Positions 1 through 7,437 of a DNA stretch of 34,937 bases are shown piece after piece. The notes below the pieces were generated by a model. That model made no database searches. It saw only the letters and a program-made list of their open reading frames with translations, and was not told the DNA's origin. This stretch comes from Sediminicola sp. (GTDB taxonomy: Bacteria > Bacteroidota > Bacteroidia > Flavobacteriales > Flavobacteriaceae). The first letter of the stretch is position 1; the number at the start of each line of letters is the position of its first letter. Both the position numbers and the translations under genes were made by a program. Location: the NCBI GenBank assembly GCA_024643325.1, contig JAHEND010000002.1:236269-271205 (forward strand), in the 5' to 3' direction.

Positions 1-569
1 AAAACACAGGTATATTGACGAACAAACAAATAGATTTATTAGATCAAATACCTAATGAAACTGGTTTAGTTAGTTTTCTTGACAAGGAGGATCAAGTCAT
101 ATATGTCTTGGCCAGTGATCAATTAAAAAAAGACATTACTCAGCTATTTACAAAACAATCTAGTTTAGCTAAAAGTGTAAACAAAAAAATGAGGCAAGTA
201 AAAGTTACCCTAACAGGAAGTCTTTTAATGGCTCAAATGAAATATCAATTGGCATTGACAAAGTTTAGACCCAAATACAATAGAATGCCTACAAAGAAAT
301 CTGTACAAACAGCTGTGGACATGGACTATCCTTTTCAAGATGGTTTAATGATTGACCGTGGCAGAAACGAAGGGGAAAAGAGTGTTTATAGGATAAAAAA
401 TAACAAATTACACTCTCTGGGATATGTTGAATTAAATTACCAACTTAACAATGAGGCTATTTTAGATCAATTACTCAATACGGTAATAGAAAACAATCCA
501 TTGAAAAAGATACTTCTCAGTAGCCATTTAAAAAAACCACTGAAATTACATTCCTTAGAAGTCAAATAA
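1..569 (+). CDS. C-terminal part of a protein with a degenerate GIY-YIG (UvrC/DnaQ-associated) domain, 5' end outside the window
   Basis: The reading frame is open from the first bases of the window to a TAA at 567-569, so the gene very probably starts upstream and only its last ~188 residues are seen. A TTG at 15 is the first possible internal start but has no clear support. The stretch IPNETGLVSF...VIYVLASD...RPKYNR lines up with the GIY-YIG domain that many flavobacterial DnaQ-type exonucleases carry at their C-terminus; there I recall TGVYYF, VIYVGKS and a catalytic glutamate before KPKYNR. Here the Tyr, Gly and Lys of these motifs and the glutamate are all replaced, although the terminal PKYNR is kept. 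The nuclease activity of this domain is therefore probably lost and it may only bind DNA or a partner. Whether an exonuclease domain precedes it cannot be seen. Confidence 0.6.
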   Translation, partial: NTGILTNKQIDLLDQIPNETGLVSFLDKEDQVIYVLASDQLKKDITQLFTKQSSLAKSVNKKMRQVKVTLTGSLLMAQMKYQLALTKFRPKYNRMPTKKSVQTAVDMDYPFQDGLMIDRGRNEGEKSVYRIKNNKLHSLGYVELNYQLNNEAILDQLLNTVIENNPLKKILLSSHLKKPLKLHSLEVK

Positions 570-644
570 TTAAATTATCTTATAAGAGCAATAAGTTAAT
601 CTATTATAGCCTATATTCTATTACCTTATAATAAAAAACTGATT

Positions 645-1466
645 TTGAAATCGAATACTTTAAAAAAAATCAAAATAAAAGTTCACGAAATCATTTACGA
701 AGCAGACACCCCTATGGGGAAAGCTTTTGATGTGCTGTTGGCAGCTTTAATTCTTTTTAGTGTACTTATTGTTATGCTGGAAAGCGTGCCTAGTATAGAT
801 TTAAAATACCACAAACTACTCTTGGGGTTTGAGTGGGGAATAACCCTATTTTTTACTTTGGAATACTTTGCTAGGGTTTTTTCCATTGAGAAGCCTAAAA
901 AATACATATTTAGTTTCTATGGGATCATTGACCTTTTAGCCACAATACCCCTGTATCTATCCTATATTTTGGCAGGATCACAAGTCCTATTAGCTTTAAG
1001 AGCATTTAGGTTATTAAGAATATTTAGAATTCTAAAGCTAGTGAGTTTTTTAGGAGAAGCTTCTGTATTAAAGCAAGCGCTTATAGACTCTAGGAATAAG
1101 ATTTTAGTGTTTATTTACGCGGTACTTATACTTTGTGTGATTATGGGTACTTTCATGTATTTGATCGAAGGCAGTGAAAGTGGCTTCACTAGTATACCCA
1201 GAAGTATTTATTGGACTATAGTAACCTTAACAACTGTTGGCTATGGAGACATAGCGCCACAAACACCGCTAGGTCAATTTGTAGCTTCCATTATTATGAT
1301 TCTAGGTTATGGAATTATAGCAGTGCCTACGGGTATAGTTACGGTAGCATTTAATAAGAATAAAAATGCTGCTGTAATAACAAACACGAAATCATGTCAG
1401 CAATGTGGTGCAGAGGATCATAAAGATGGTGCGGTATTCTGCTTTAATTGTGGGGCTAAATTATGA
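645..1466 (+). CDS. Voltage-gated potassium channel-like ion transporter with C-terminal zinc ribbon
   Basis: 273 residues with the six-helix architecture of a voltage-gated cation channel of the inner membrane. The S4 sensor lies at about residues 115-131, with Arg119, Arg122, Arg125, Arg128 and Lys131 at every third position. The selectivity filter TTVGYGD is at 196-202 and indicates K+ selectivity. After the last helix (about 211-236) a short linker leads to a CxxC...CxxC zinc ribbon (Cys251, Cys254, Cys266, Cys269), a small soluble module that probably lies in the cytoplasm. The start is a TTG at 645; the next Met is residue 24, which would leave out the amphipathic N-terminal stretch. 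The stop overlaps the miaA start (ATGA), so the two genes are translationally coupled, although no functional link between channel and tRNA modification is evident. Confidence 0.85.
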   Translation: MKSNTLKKIKIKVHEIIYEADTPMGKAFDVLLAALILFSVLIVMLESVPSIDLKYHKLLLGFEWGITLFFTLEYFARVFSIEKPKKYIFSFYGIIDLLATIPLYLSYILAGSQVLLALRAFRLLRIFRILKLVSFLGEASVLKQALIDSRNKILVFIYAVLILCVIMGTFMYLIEGSESGFTSIPRSIYWTIVTLTTVGYGDIAPQTPLGQFVASIIMILGYGIIAVPTGIVTVAFNKNKNAAVITNTKSCQQCGAEDHKDGAVFCFNCGAKL

Positions 1467-2398
1467 ATAATACCAAGCATTTAATTTCAATTATTGGACC
1501 TACTGCTATTGGAAAAACCAGTTTAGCTATTGCGCTTTCTAAAAAGTACAGTGCACCTATTTTATCGTCAGATTCTCGTCAATTTTATAAAGAAATGCAT
1601 ATTGGTACTGCGGTACCTTCAGAAGAAGAGCTTTCTGCTGCACCACACTTTTTTATTCAACATAAAAGCATTGAAGACAACTATAGTGTTGGTGATTTTG
1701 AAAGAGAAGCCATGGCCTTTTTAAATAATCATTTCTTAAAAAATGACGTAGCTATTATGGTTGGAGGTAGTGGCTTATATACAGATGCTGTTTGCAAGGG
1801 TTTAGATAAATTTCCAGAAGTACCAAATCACATAAGAGCTGATTTAAATGAATCACTAGCTCATTTTGGACTTGAAAAACTTACTAATAAGCTTAAAGAA
1901 CTAGACCCAAAAACATTTCACCAAATTGCTATAGACAATCCAGTTAGGGTTATAAGAGCACTTGAAGTTTGTTTGGCATCCGGAAAACCCTACAGTAGCT
2001 TTTTAAACCAACCAAAAAAGAAGAGACTATTTTTAGTTCATACTATTAACATTTCTGCACCAAGAGATACTTTATATGAAAGAATAAATCTAAGGGTAGA
2101 CCTAATGATTAAAAACGGACTTGAAGAGGAAGTTAGGGGCTTATTTGATCAAAAAAAATTGAATGCACTTAACACAGTTGGCTACAAAGAGCTCTTTAAT
2201 TATATGGAAGGCAAAATAACAAGAGAAACAGCTATAGAAGAAATTAAGAAAAACACTAGACGTTTTGCAAAAAGACAATTGACTTGGAACCGAAAGAATA
2301 CAGAAGCTTTAGTGGTAAACTATCAAAATGCATTGGAAGAAAGCATGACTTATCTGGATAAAGTCATACCCACTTCACAGAATACAACAAATAGTTAA
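1463..2398 (+). CDS. miaA: tRNA dimethylallyltransferase MiaA
   Basis: 311 residues, normal for the family. MiaA transfers the dimethylallyl group of DMAPP to N6 of adenosine 37 in tRNAs that read codons starting with U, improving decoding. Seen in the sequence: a P-loop GPTAIGKTS at residues 12-20, followed by the SSDSRQFYKEM segment, whose Asp and Gln-containing loop is typical of the substrate site, and the NPVRVIRALEV motif in the middle. The C-terminal part has the TVGYKE and RRFAKRQLTW motifs that contact tRNA and the prenyl donor. The ATG overlaps the stop of the channel gene by four bases. The gene ends only six bases before the stop of the convergent response regulator. Confidence 0.96.
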   Translation: MNNTKHLISIIGPTAIGKTSLAIALSKKYSAPILSSDSRQFYKEMHIGTAVPSEEELSAAPHFFIQHKSIEDNYSVGDFEREAMAFLNNHFLKNDVAIMVGGSGLYTDAVCKGLDKFPEVPNHIRADLNESLAHFGLEKLTNKLKELDPKTFHQIAIDNPVRVIRALEVCLASGKPYSSFLNQPKKKRLFLVHTINISAPRDTLYERINLRVDLMIKNGLEEEVRGLFDQKKLNALNTVGYKELFNYMEGKITRETAIEEIKKNTRRFAKRQLTWNRKNTEALVVNYQNALEESMTYLDKVIPTSQNTTNS

Positions 2399-2404
2399 AT
2401 TGGT

Positions 2405-3115
2405 CTAGGCCTCTTTGTTTACAACCAATCTAAAGCCTTCTCCATGTATGTTTATAATTTCTACATTAGGATCTTGTTTTAAATATTTACGCAACTTGGC
2501 TATATACACATCCATACTTCTAGAGGTGAAATAATTGTCGTCTCTCCATATTTTGGTTAAAGCCAATTCTCTGGGCATTAAATCATTTTCATGAAGTGCT
2601 AACATGCGAAGAAGCTCATTTTCTTTAGGAGAAAGTTTTACTGGATCCTCCGTGTTAAATTGTAAAAATCTCAACTTAGAATTTAAATGAAAATTTCCAA
2701 TGGAAAATTCAAATTGTTTACTATCTGCAGAAGTAGCAACAGATTTTCTCTGGAGAATTGCTTTTAATTTTAAAAGGAGCACTTCAGAGTCAAAAGGCTT
2801 GTTCAAATAATCATCTGCTCCAGCTTTATATCCAGCTAGAACGTCTTCTTTCATAGTCTTAGCTGTCAAGAATACGATTGGAATTTGCTCATTTTTTTCT
2901 CTAATTTCTCTCGCTAATGTGAATCCATCCTTGTAAGGCATCATGACATCTAAAATACACACATCAAAATCTTCTTTTTTAAATTTTTCAAAACCTTCCA
3001 TACCATTTTTAGCTAGAACAACGTCAAAATCATTCATTACTAAATAGTCTTTGAGAATACTTCCAAAGTTTGGATCATCCTCTACCAATAAAATTTTTTT
3101 ATTTACTATTTCCAT
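2405..3115 (-). CDS. rprY: Response regulator, OmpR/PhoB class (RprY-like)
   Basis: 236 residues with an N-terminal receiver domain and a C-terminal winged-helix DNA-binding domain. Receiver residues are intact: acidic pair Asp13/Asp14, phospho-acceptor Asp56 in ILDVMMP, Thr84 and Lys106 in LNKPF. The effector half (about 130-233) has the RSMDVYIAKLRKYL recognition region and IHGEGFRL wing of the OmpR family. It is separated by 11 bases from the upstream sensor kinase and is surely its partner. The pair resembles RprX/RprY of Bacteroides by overall sequence and arrangement. The symbol is given by similarity from memory. Target genes cannot be inferred here. No terminator separates its end from miaA, so transcripts of the two convergent genes may overlap. 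Confidence 0.88.
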   Translation of the reverse strand: MEIVNKKILLVEDDPNFGSILKDYLVMNDFDVVLAKNGMEGFEKFKKEDFDVCILDVMMPYKDGFTLAREIREKNEQIPIVFLTAKTMKEDVLAGYKAGADDYLNKPFDSEVLLLKLKAILQRKSVATSADSKQFEFSIGNFHLNSKLRFLQFNTEDPVKLSPKENELLRMLALHENDLMPRELALTKIWRDDNYFTSRSMDVYIAKLRKYLKQDPNVEIINIHGEGFRLVVNKEA

Positions 3116-3126
3116 AAGTCATTATT

Positions 3127-4710
3127 TTATTTATTAATGGGGAGCTCAACAAAAAACGAACTACCCTTACCTTTTTCACTTTTAGCATACACTTTACCAC
3201 CATGGTTGTCTACAATTTTTTTAACATACGCCAAGCCTAAACCATGTCCTTTCACATTATGAATGTTTCCTGTATGCTCTCTATAAAATTTCTCAAATAC
3301 TTGCTTTAAAACTGCAGGACTCATCCCTGCTCCTTTGTCTTTGATTTCAACTATGACAAATGATCCTTTAGTAGTAGTAAGTACATCCAATTCAGGTGCT
3401 CCTGGAGAGTATTTAATCGCATTGTCTAGTATATTAACAAATACATTGGTCAAATGCATTTCGTTGGACATAACATTGACTGATTCTGTCTCAAAATGAG
3501 TATTTACATAACCTTTTCTGTCAGAAACAATTAGACTAATGTGTGTTATAGCGTCCTCTAATATTTCGTGAATTAAATGAGGGGCTTTTTGAATTTCCAA
3601 CTGATTTTTATCTAGCTTAGATATTCGTAATACATTTTCTACCTGAGCATGCATACGCTTATTTTCCTCTTTGATCATAGTAGCGTAACGAATTACCTTT
3701 TCATGATCATCTATAATTTTAGGGTTTTTTATTGCTTCTACAGCTAAATTAATTGTAGCTATTGGAGTCTTAAATTCATGGGTCATATTATTAATGAAAT
3801 CAGACTTTATCTCTGAAATTTTCTTTTGCTTAATCAATTGGTACATTACTGAAATAAATGCAACAATAATCACTAGTGTAAAAACAACCGAGAGTAAGGC
3901 CATTCCAAAAATTGAACCTAATAAAAAAGTGTTCTTCTTAGGAAAACTTAGGTGTAAGGAAAAGTTACTATTACCTAAACCATCTTCAAAAAGAGGTGCT
4001 TTATAAGGAGAATTTGGATCGTACTTAAACCTATTAGATTTAATCCTTGTAGGCAAATCCTGGCTATAAACACCATATTCAAATGGTATATCTAACCCCC
4101 TGTTTCTTAGCTCTTTATCTAATTGTAATGCTATTTCTTGCTTAGTAACCCTATTATGAATAGGAATTTTACTGGCACTTTCTTTATATACGTTGTCAAA
4201 TACAGCTCGATCTGTTTCAGAGAGTCCTTCATTAATAATCAACTTTTCTATTGGAGTAATAGTGTAAGTACTTCCGTCTAAGCCATAGTTTTCTTTAAAT
4301 CTAATTCTTGACCTTTGACTAGTATAACCTTTTAATAAAGTGCTATCAATCCCTGTTATATTGTCAAAAAAACTTGAGGCAATATTGTAATCTTCTTCTA
4401 AAATACCATGAGAATAAACCATGGTTTCATTAGTGTTTAAGTTCCTATCAAAAAAGAAAAAGTTTTTTAAATGCGAACTCTTAGGCGTACCCAAACTGTC
4501 CTTTAACTTTAGAAAATTATCGTAATAAGAAGAAATTTCTCTTTTGGCAATTTTGTCTGTCACTTTAACGAGAACCTCTACGACGATGGTTTTAAATTCT
4601 TCCTCTTTAAAATCTACAGATTTTTTAATCCAATACCCCTGTATAAAAATAATGCCTAATAAGGCAACACTCATAAACACCATTAAGGGAATTAGAATAC
4701 GTTTTTTCAT
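3127..4710 (-). CDS. rprX: Sensor histidine kinase (RprX-like)
   Basis: 527 residues. A first membrane helix lies at about residues 5-26, a periplasmic sensor region of ~235 residues follows, and a second helix lies at about 262-290. The kinase core is complete: H-box with His311 in MTHEFKTP, N-box with Asn426 and Asn430 in NILDNAIKY, G1 DKGAGM at about 458-463 and G2 GHGLGL at 488-493. The protein therefore can autophosphorylate and pass phosphate to Asp56 of the regulator encoded 11 bases downstream. The periplasmic region has no domain I recognise. The 99-base gap upstream separates it from coaE and contains a candidate promoter and a perfect AT-rich dyad, suggesting the two-component genes are transcribed on their own. 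Confidence 0.9.
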   Translation of the reverse strand: MKKRILIPLMVFMSVALLGIIFIQGYWIKKSVDFKEEEFKTIVVEVLVKVTDKIAKREISSYYDNFLKLKDSLGTPKSSHLKNFFFFDRNLNTNETMVYSHGILEEDYNIASSFFDNITGIDSTLLKGYTSQRSRIRFKENYGLDGSTYTITPIEKLIINEGLSETDRAVFDNVYKESASKIPIHNRVTKQEIALQLDKELRNRGLDIPFEYGVYSQDLPTRIKSNRFKYDPNSPYKAPLFEDGLGNSNFSLHLSFPKKNTFLLGSIFGMALLSVVFTLVIIVAFISVMYQLIKQKKISEIKSDFINNMTHEFKTPIATINLAVEAIKNPKIIDDHEKVIRYATMIKEENKRMHAQVENVLRISKLDKNQLEIQKAPHLIHEILEDAITHISLIVSDRKGYVNTHFETESVNVMSNEMHLTNVFVNILDNAIKYSPGAPELDVLTTTKGSFVIVEIKDKGAGMSPAVLKQVFEKFYREHTGNIHNVKGHGLGLAYVKKIVDNHGGKVYAKSEKGKGSSFFVELPINK

Positions 4711-4728
4711 CTCAATTTAATATGTTAA

Positions 4729-4736
4729 CAAAATTA
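4729..4736 (-). promoter_or_regulatory. Candidate -7 element of the rprXY-like operon
   Basis: Read on the - strand this is TAATTTTG, a full match to the Bacteroidota -7 consensus TAnnTTTG. It lies about 19 bases upstream of the kinase ATG, implying a leader of roughly 12-15 bases. I see no good TTG at the -33 position, and the region is so AT-rich that a chance match is possible. Confidence 0.3.
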
Positions 4737-4771
4737 ATTATTACTATTTAATTAAGACATTTAATAAACAT

Positions 4772-4795
4772 AATATTAACATTTAAGTTAATATT
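4772..4795. repeat. Perfect 9-bp inverted repeat with 6-bp spacer upstream of the sensor kinase
   Basis: AATATTAAC - ATTTAA - GTTAATATT. The arms are perfect complements. The element lies between the coaE stop and the kinase start, about 40 bases upstream of the proposed -7 element. As a hairpin it would be weak because it is almost all A-T and has no T run after it, so an operator for a dimeric regulator (possibly the operon's own) is more attractive than a terminator. Function is inference. Confidence 0.4.
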
Positions 4796-4809
4796 TTATA
4801 AGTTTATAT

Positions 4810-5406
4810 CTAAATAACTAATTTATTGTGAATTTCTTTAGTTTTTAACAGTGTTTTTGCTAAGTCTTGATTTTGAATGACAAAATCTGCTTTTTTCACA
4901 TTTTCATTATCAGATAATTGCGCATTCATAATATCCGAAACCTGTGACATAGTCTTTGAATCTCTTTTAATGACCCTTTTAATTCTATCACCTACAGGCG
5001 CAGTAACCAAAATCAATGCGTCAAAAGCAGCTTCCTTTTTATTTTCAAAAACCAAGGCTGATTCATAGACTACATAGGGTGGTTTATTATTTTTATTTGA
5101 CACGCTTAATAACCACTTTTCAAAGTCTGCATTCACTGCAGGGTGTACAAGTTCATTCAGTGCATTTCTTTTTATTGGATCACCAAATATCTGAGAAGAA
5201 ATGTAAGATTTATTCAGACCTCCATCAGTTAAATAAGCCTCTTTACCTAGGAGAGACTCAATAGCATCTTTTAAAACTAAATCAGCTACCATAAGCTGTT
5301 TAGCAGTTACATCTGAATGGTATACTGGTATGCCAAATGATTTAAAAAAATCACATACAGTAGTTTTACCCACCCCAATACCTCCAGTAATAGCAACTAC
5401 TTTCAT
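4810..5406 (-). CDS. coaE: Dephospho-CoA kinase
   Basis: 198 residues, the usual length. CoaE phosphorylates the 3'-hydroxyl of dephospho-CoA, the last step of coenzyme A synthesis, in the cytoplasm. The P-loop GGIGVGKTT is at residues 8-16 and is followed by the substrate-binding segment VYHSDVTAKQLM, with the aspartate expected in this family. HPAVNADFEKW and the later VTAPVGDRIKRVIKRD segment are also typical, the latter being the lid region. The gene follows ybbR with a one-base gap and ends a three-gene transcription unit (glycosyltransferase, ybbR, coaE). Another CoA enzyme gene, coaBC, lies about 5.5 kb upstream on the same strand but in a different operon. Confidence 0.95.
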   Translation of the reverse strand: MKVVAITGGIGVGKTTVCDFFKSFGIPVYHSDVTAKQLMVADLVLKDAIESLLGKEAYLTDGGLNKSYISSQIFGDPIKRNALNELVHPAVNADFEKWLLSVSNKNNKPPYVVYESALVFENKKEAAFDALILVTAPVGDRIKRVIKRDSKTMSQVSDIMNAQLSDNENVKKADFVIQNQDLAKTLLKTKEIHNKLVI

Positions 5407-5407
5407 G

Positions 5408-6373
5408 CTAATTATTATTCGTTAATATATATTCAACGCCTATTGATTCCGCTAAATATGCCTTAATAATACCCTTATTCTTTATTTCTATTTTAGGCAT
5501 TAAAACATTTGTGATCTGATTCTTTTCAAAAGGATATTCAACATACAACTCCACATCCGTATCACTAATATTTCTAAGCAACTCTATGGGAGCAGCAACA
5601 ATCACAGACAATTGACTGGGGAAAAATTTAACCCTATATTGAGCAGGAAGTCCAATAGCCTTTACATTTAATTCAAAAGAAAGTTCTGAAAAAGAAGCTG
5701 TCTCTATAGAAACTTTTGCTCGGCTAGGAATAAAGTTTAATTGCCCACTTTCTGAAATATTTTTCAAAGGTATTAAGGTATCTAAAGACCTGTTTAACTG
5801 GCTAATCATTAATTTTTCTGTCGCGACAATATCCAGGACAGAAATATCAGTAAAAGCTCCAAGCACTGTGACACTGTCTGTTTCTAATGAAACTGTTTTT
5901 AAATAGTAATTAGGCGCAGTCTTAATGTCACTTTCCAAACGAATGGCTATTTTTCTTTTAGATAATTTTACAAAATCAGCTATTATAGGCGTACCCGATT
6001 CAAAACCGATCACTTCAATTCCTTCCTCAATTTGTGATTTAAATTGAGCCAACTGCATGGACTCATTTAAAACATATGTTCCTTTGCTAGACAAAACAGC
6101 ATTATTGACGTCCAACACTAAAAGCGGCTTAAACAGTGTTAATGACAATAGTCTAAATCCACTTGAGCGCACTAATAAGTTTACTTTTTTAGGCAACTCA
6201 TTAGACAATTGATAGTTGTGATTAGAATTTTCAAAATTTAAATTAAATGGGACAGCCTTGAGATAGGTTTCGTTTAAATTTTTCAAAAACCACACAAAAG
6301 AGGCTGCAAGTAAAAACAGGACAAATCGCCTGACTTGATTTTTTTTTAAAAAAGCAAAATTAAATTTACTCAT
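5408..6373 (-). CDS. YbbR-like domain protein, membrane-anchored
   Basis: 321 residues from the chosen start. One N-terminal membrane helix (RRFVLFLLAASFVWFL) is followed by an all-beta extracytoplasmic region of the YbbR type, in probably two or three repeats; segments such as VNLLVRSSGFRLL and VSIETASFSELSFELNVKAIG fit the repeat pattern. In Firmicutes YbbR (CdaR) regulates a diadenylate cyclase, but no cyclase gene is in this window. The start is placed at the ATG at 6373, which follows a good ribosome-binding site (AGAGGGG on the - strand) and overlaps the end of the glycosyltransferase gene by eight bases. A longer frame from 6412 would add 13 residues inside the neighbour and looks wrong. 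The adjacency to coaE is, as I recall, common in Flavobacteriia; the reason is unknown. Confidence 0.8.
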   Translation of the reverse strand: MSKFNFAFLKKNQVRRFVLFLLAASFVWFLKNLNETYLKAVPFNLNFENSNHNYQLSNELPKKVNLLVRSSGFRLLSLTLFKPLLVLDVNNAVLSSKGTYVLNESMQLAQFKSQIEEGIEVIGFESGTPIIADFVKLSKRKIAIRLESDIKTAPNYYLKTVSLETDSVTVLGAFTDISVLDIVATEKLMISQLNRSLDTLIPLKNISESGQLNFIPSRAKVSIETASFSELSFELNVKAIGLPAQYRVKFFPSQLSVIVAAPIELLRNISDTDVELYVEYPFEKNQITNVLMPKIEIKNKGIIKAYLAESIGVEYILTNNN

Positions 6374-7376
6374 CCCCTCTTTTAAAGTACAAGTTAGGAA
6401 AGATTTCTTCAAAAGGTTTATCCGAAAGTTTAAGACGAATTTTAGTTTTTAAAAAACCCCATCCGTATCCAAACATTTGAATAAAGAGCGCTGGAATTAC
6501 ACTAAGCGCTACCAGAAAACTTCCTTCCTTAATAAAGGCAGCAATAAATAACAACCCAATATATAATCCCACTAATACTAAAGGCCATTTATAGCCTAGT
6601 ATACCTAAAATCACAACCGTTAAAATGAATAAAATAAATAAGGTTGGTAGCCAAAATGTGGATTTAGAATACTTTGGATATTGCTTCATTAAAATGGGAC
6701 GAACACTACCAAATGCATGAACTTGCTTAAAAAACAAACGCCAACTAATTCTTCGCTTATGAAACACAAATGCCGTTTCAATAAAAGATGAAACATACCC
6801 TAATTCCCATAATCTTATAGATAAATCAGGATCTTCTCCAGGATGAATTCTTCCAAAACCTCCACTACTCAAAAAAGCTTCTTTAGAAATACCCATATTA
6901 AAACTTCTAGGCTCAAATTTTTGTATGGATTTAGCACTCCCCCTTATACCTCCAGTTGTTAAGAAAGAAGTCATGGAGAAATTAATTGCTTTTTGCAGTG
7001 CAGAAAAAGTATGATCTGCAGCATCAGGGCCACCAAAAAAATCCACTTTATGAATGGATAAAAAAGACTTCACCGCGCTTAAGTACCCAACAGGCAAAAC
7101 ACAATCAGAGTCTAGAATGATAAAATAATCTCCTTTAGCCCTTATCATTCCAAAATTTCTTGACGCGCCAGGACCTGAATTAGGTTTAAAAAAATAAGAA
7201 ATAGGCAATCTATTTTTAAATGAGGCTACAACCGCTTCACTCGTTATTGTTGAGCCGTCTTCTATGACTAAAACCTCAAAAACTTCCGTGTCCTGATCAC
7301 ATAAGCTTTGTAAAAGCTCTTTAATTTCCTCAGGGCGGTTGTAAACAGGGATAACAAAACTAAATGTTTTATTCAT
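6366..7376 (-). CDS. Family 2 glycosyltransferase with C-terminal membrane helices
   Basis: 336 residues. The N-terminal GT-A fold has the nucleotide-sugar site FSFVIPVYNRPEEI, the metal-binding DSD of ILDSDCVLP and the probable catalytic GEDPDLSIRLWE segment. The last ~90 residues hold three hydrophobic helices (from about LPTLFILFILTVVIL on), so the enzyme is likely bound to the inner membrane and adds sugars to a lipid-linked or surface glycan; donor and acceptor are unknown. The start is set at the ATG at 7376 (MNKTFSF). An ATG six bases earlier (7382) is an alternative. An ATG at 7403 lies inside the fabI terminator hairpin and is rejected. It begins the unit that continues with ybbR and coaE. 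Confidence 0.85.
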   Translation of the reverse strand: MNKTFSFVIPVYNRPEEIKELLQSLCDQDTEVFEVLVIEDGSTITSEAVVASFKNRLPISYFFKPNSGPGASRNFGMIRAKGDYFIILDSDCVLPVGYLSAVKSFLSIHKVDFFGGPDAADHTFSALQKAINFSMTSFLTTGGIRGSAKSIQKFEPRSFNMGISKEAFLSSGGFGRIHPGEDPDLSIRLWELGYVSSFIETAFVFHKRRISWRLFFKQVHAFGSVRPILMKQYPKYSKSTFWLPTLFILFILTVVILGILGYKWPLVLVGLYIGLLFIAAFIKEGSFLVALSVIPALFIQMFGYGWGFLKTKIRLKLSDKPFEEIFPNLYFKRGDE

Positions 7377-7391
7377 AGTCATTACTTTAAA

Positions 7392-7423
7392 CAAAGAAGC
7401 CATCTAAGTAGATGGCTTCTTTG
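7392..7423 (-). terminator. Rho-independent terminator after fabI
   Basis: A perfect 14-bp stem with a 4-base loop: arm CAAAGAAGCCATCT, loop ACTT on the - strand, arm AGATGGCTTCTTTG. On the - strand it begins 15 bases after the fabI stop and is followed by TTTAAAG. The A-rich 5' edge and T-rich 3' edge are typical of intrinsic terminators. It marks the border between the fabI unit and the glycosyltransferase unit. Confidence 0.75.
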
Positions 7424-7437
7424 CAAAATACTAGTGT

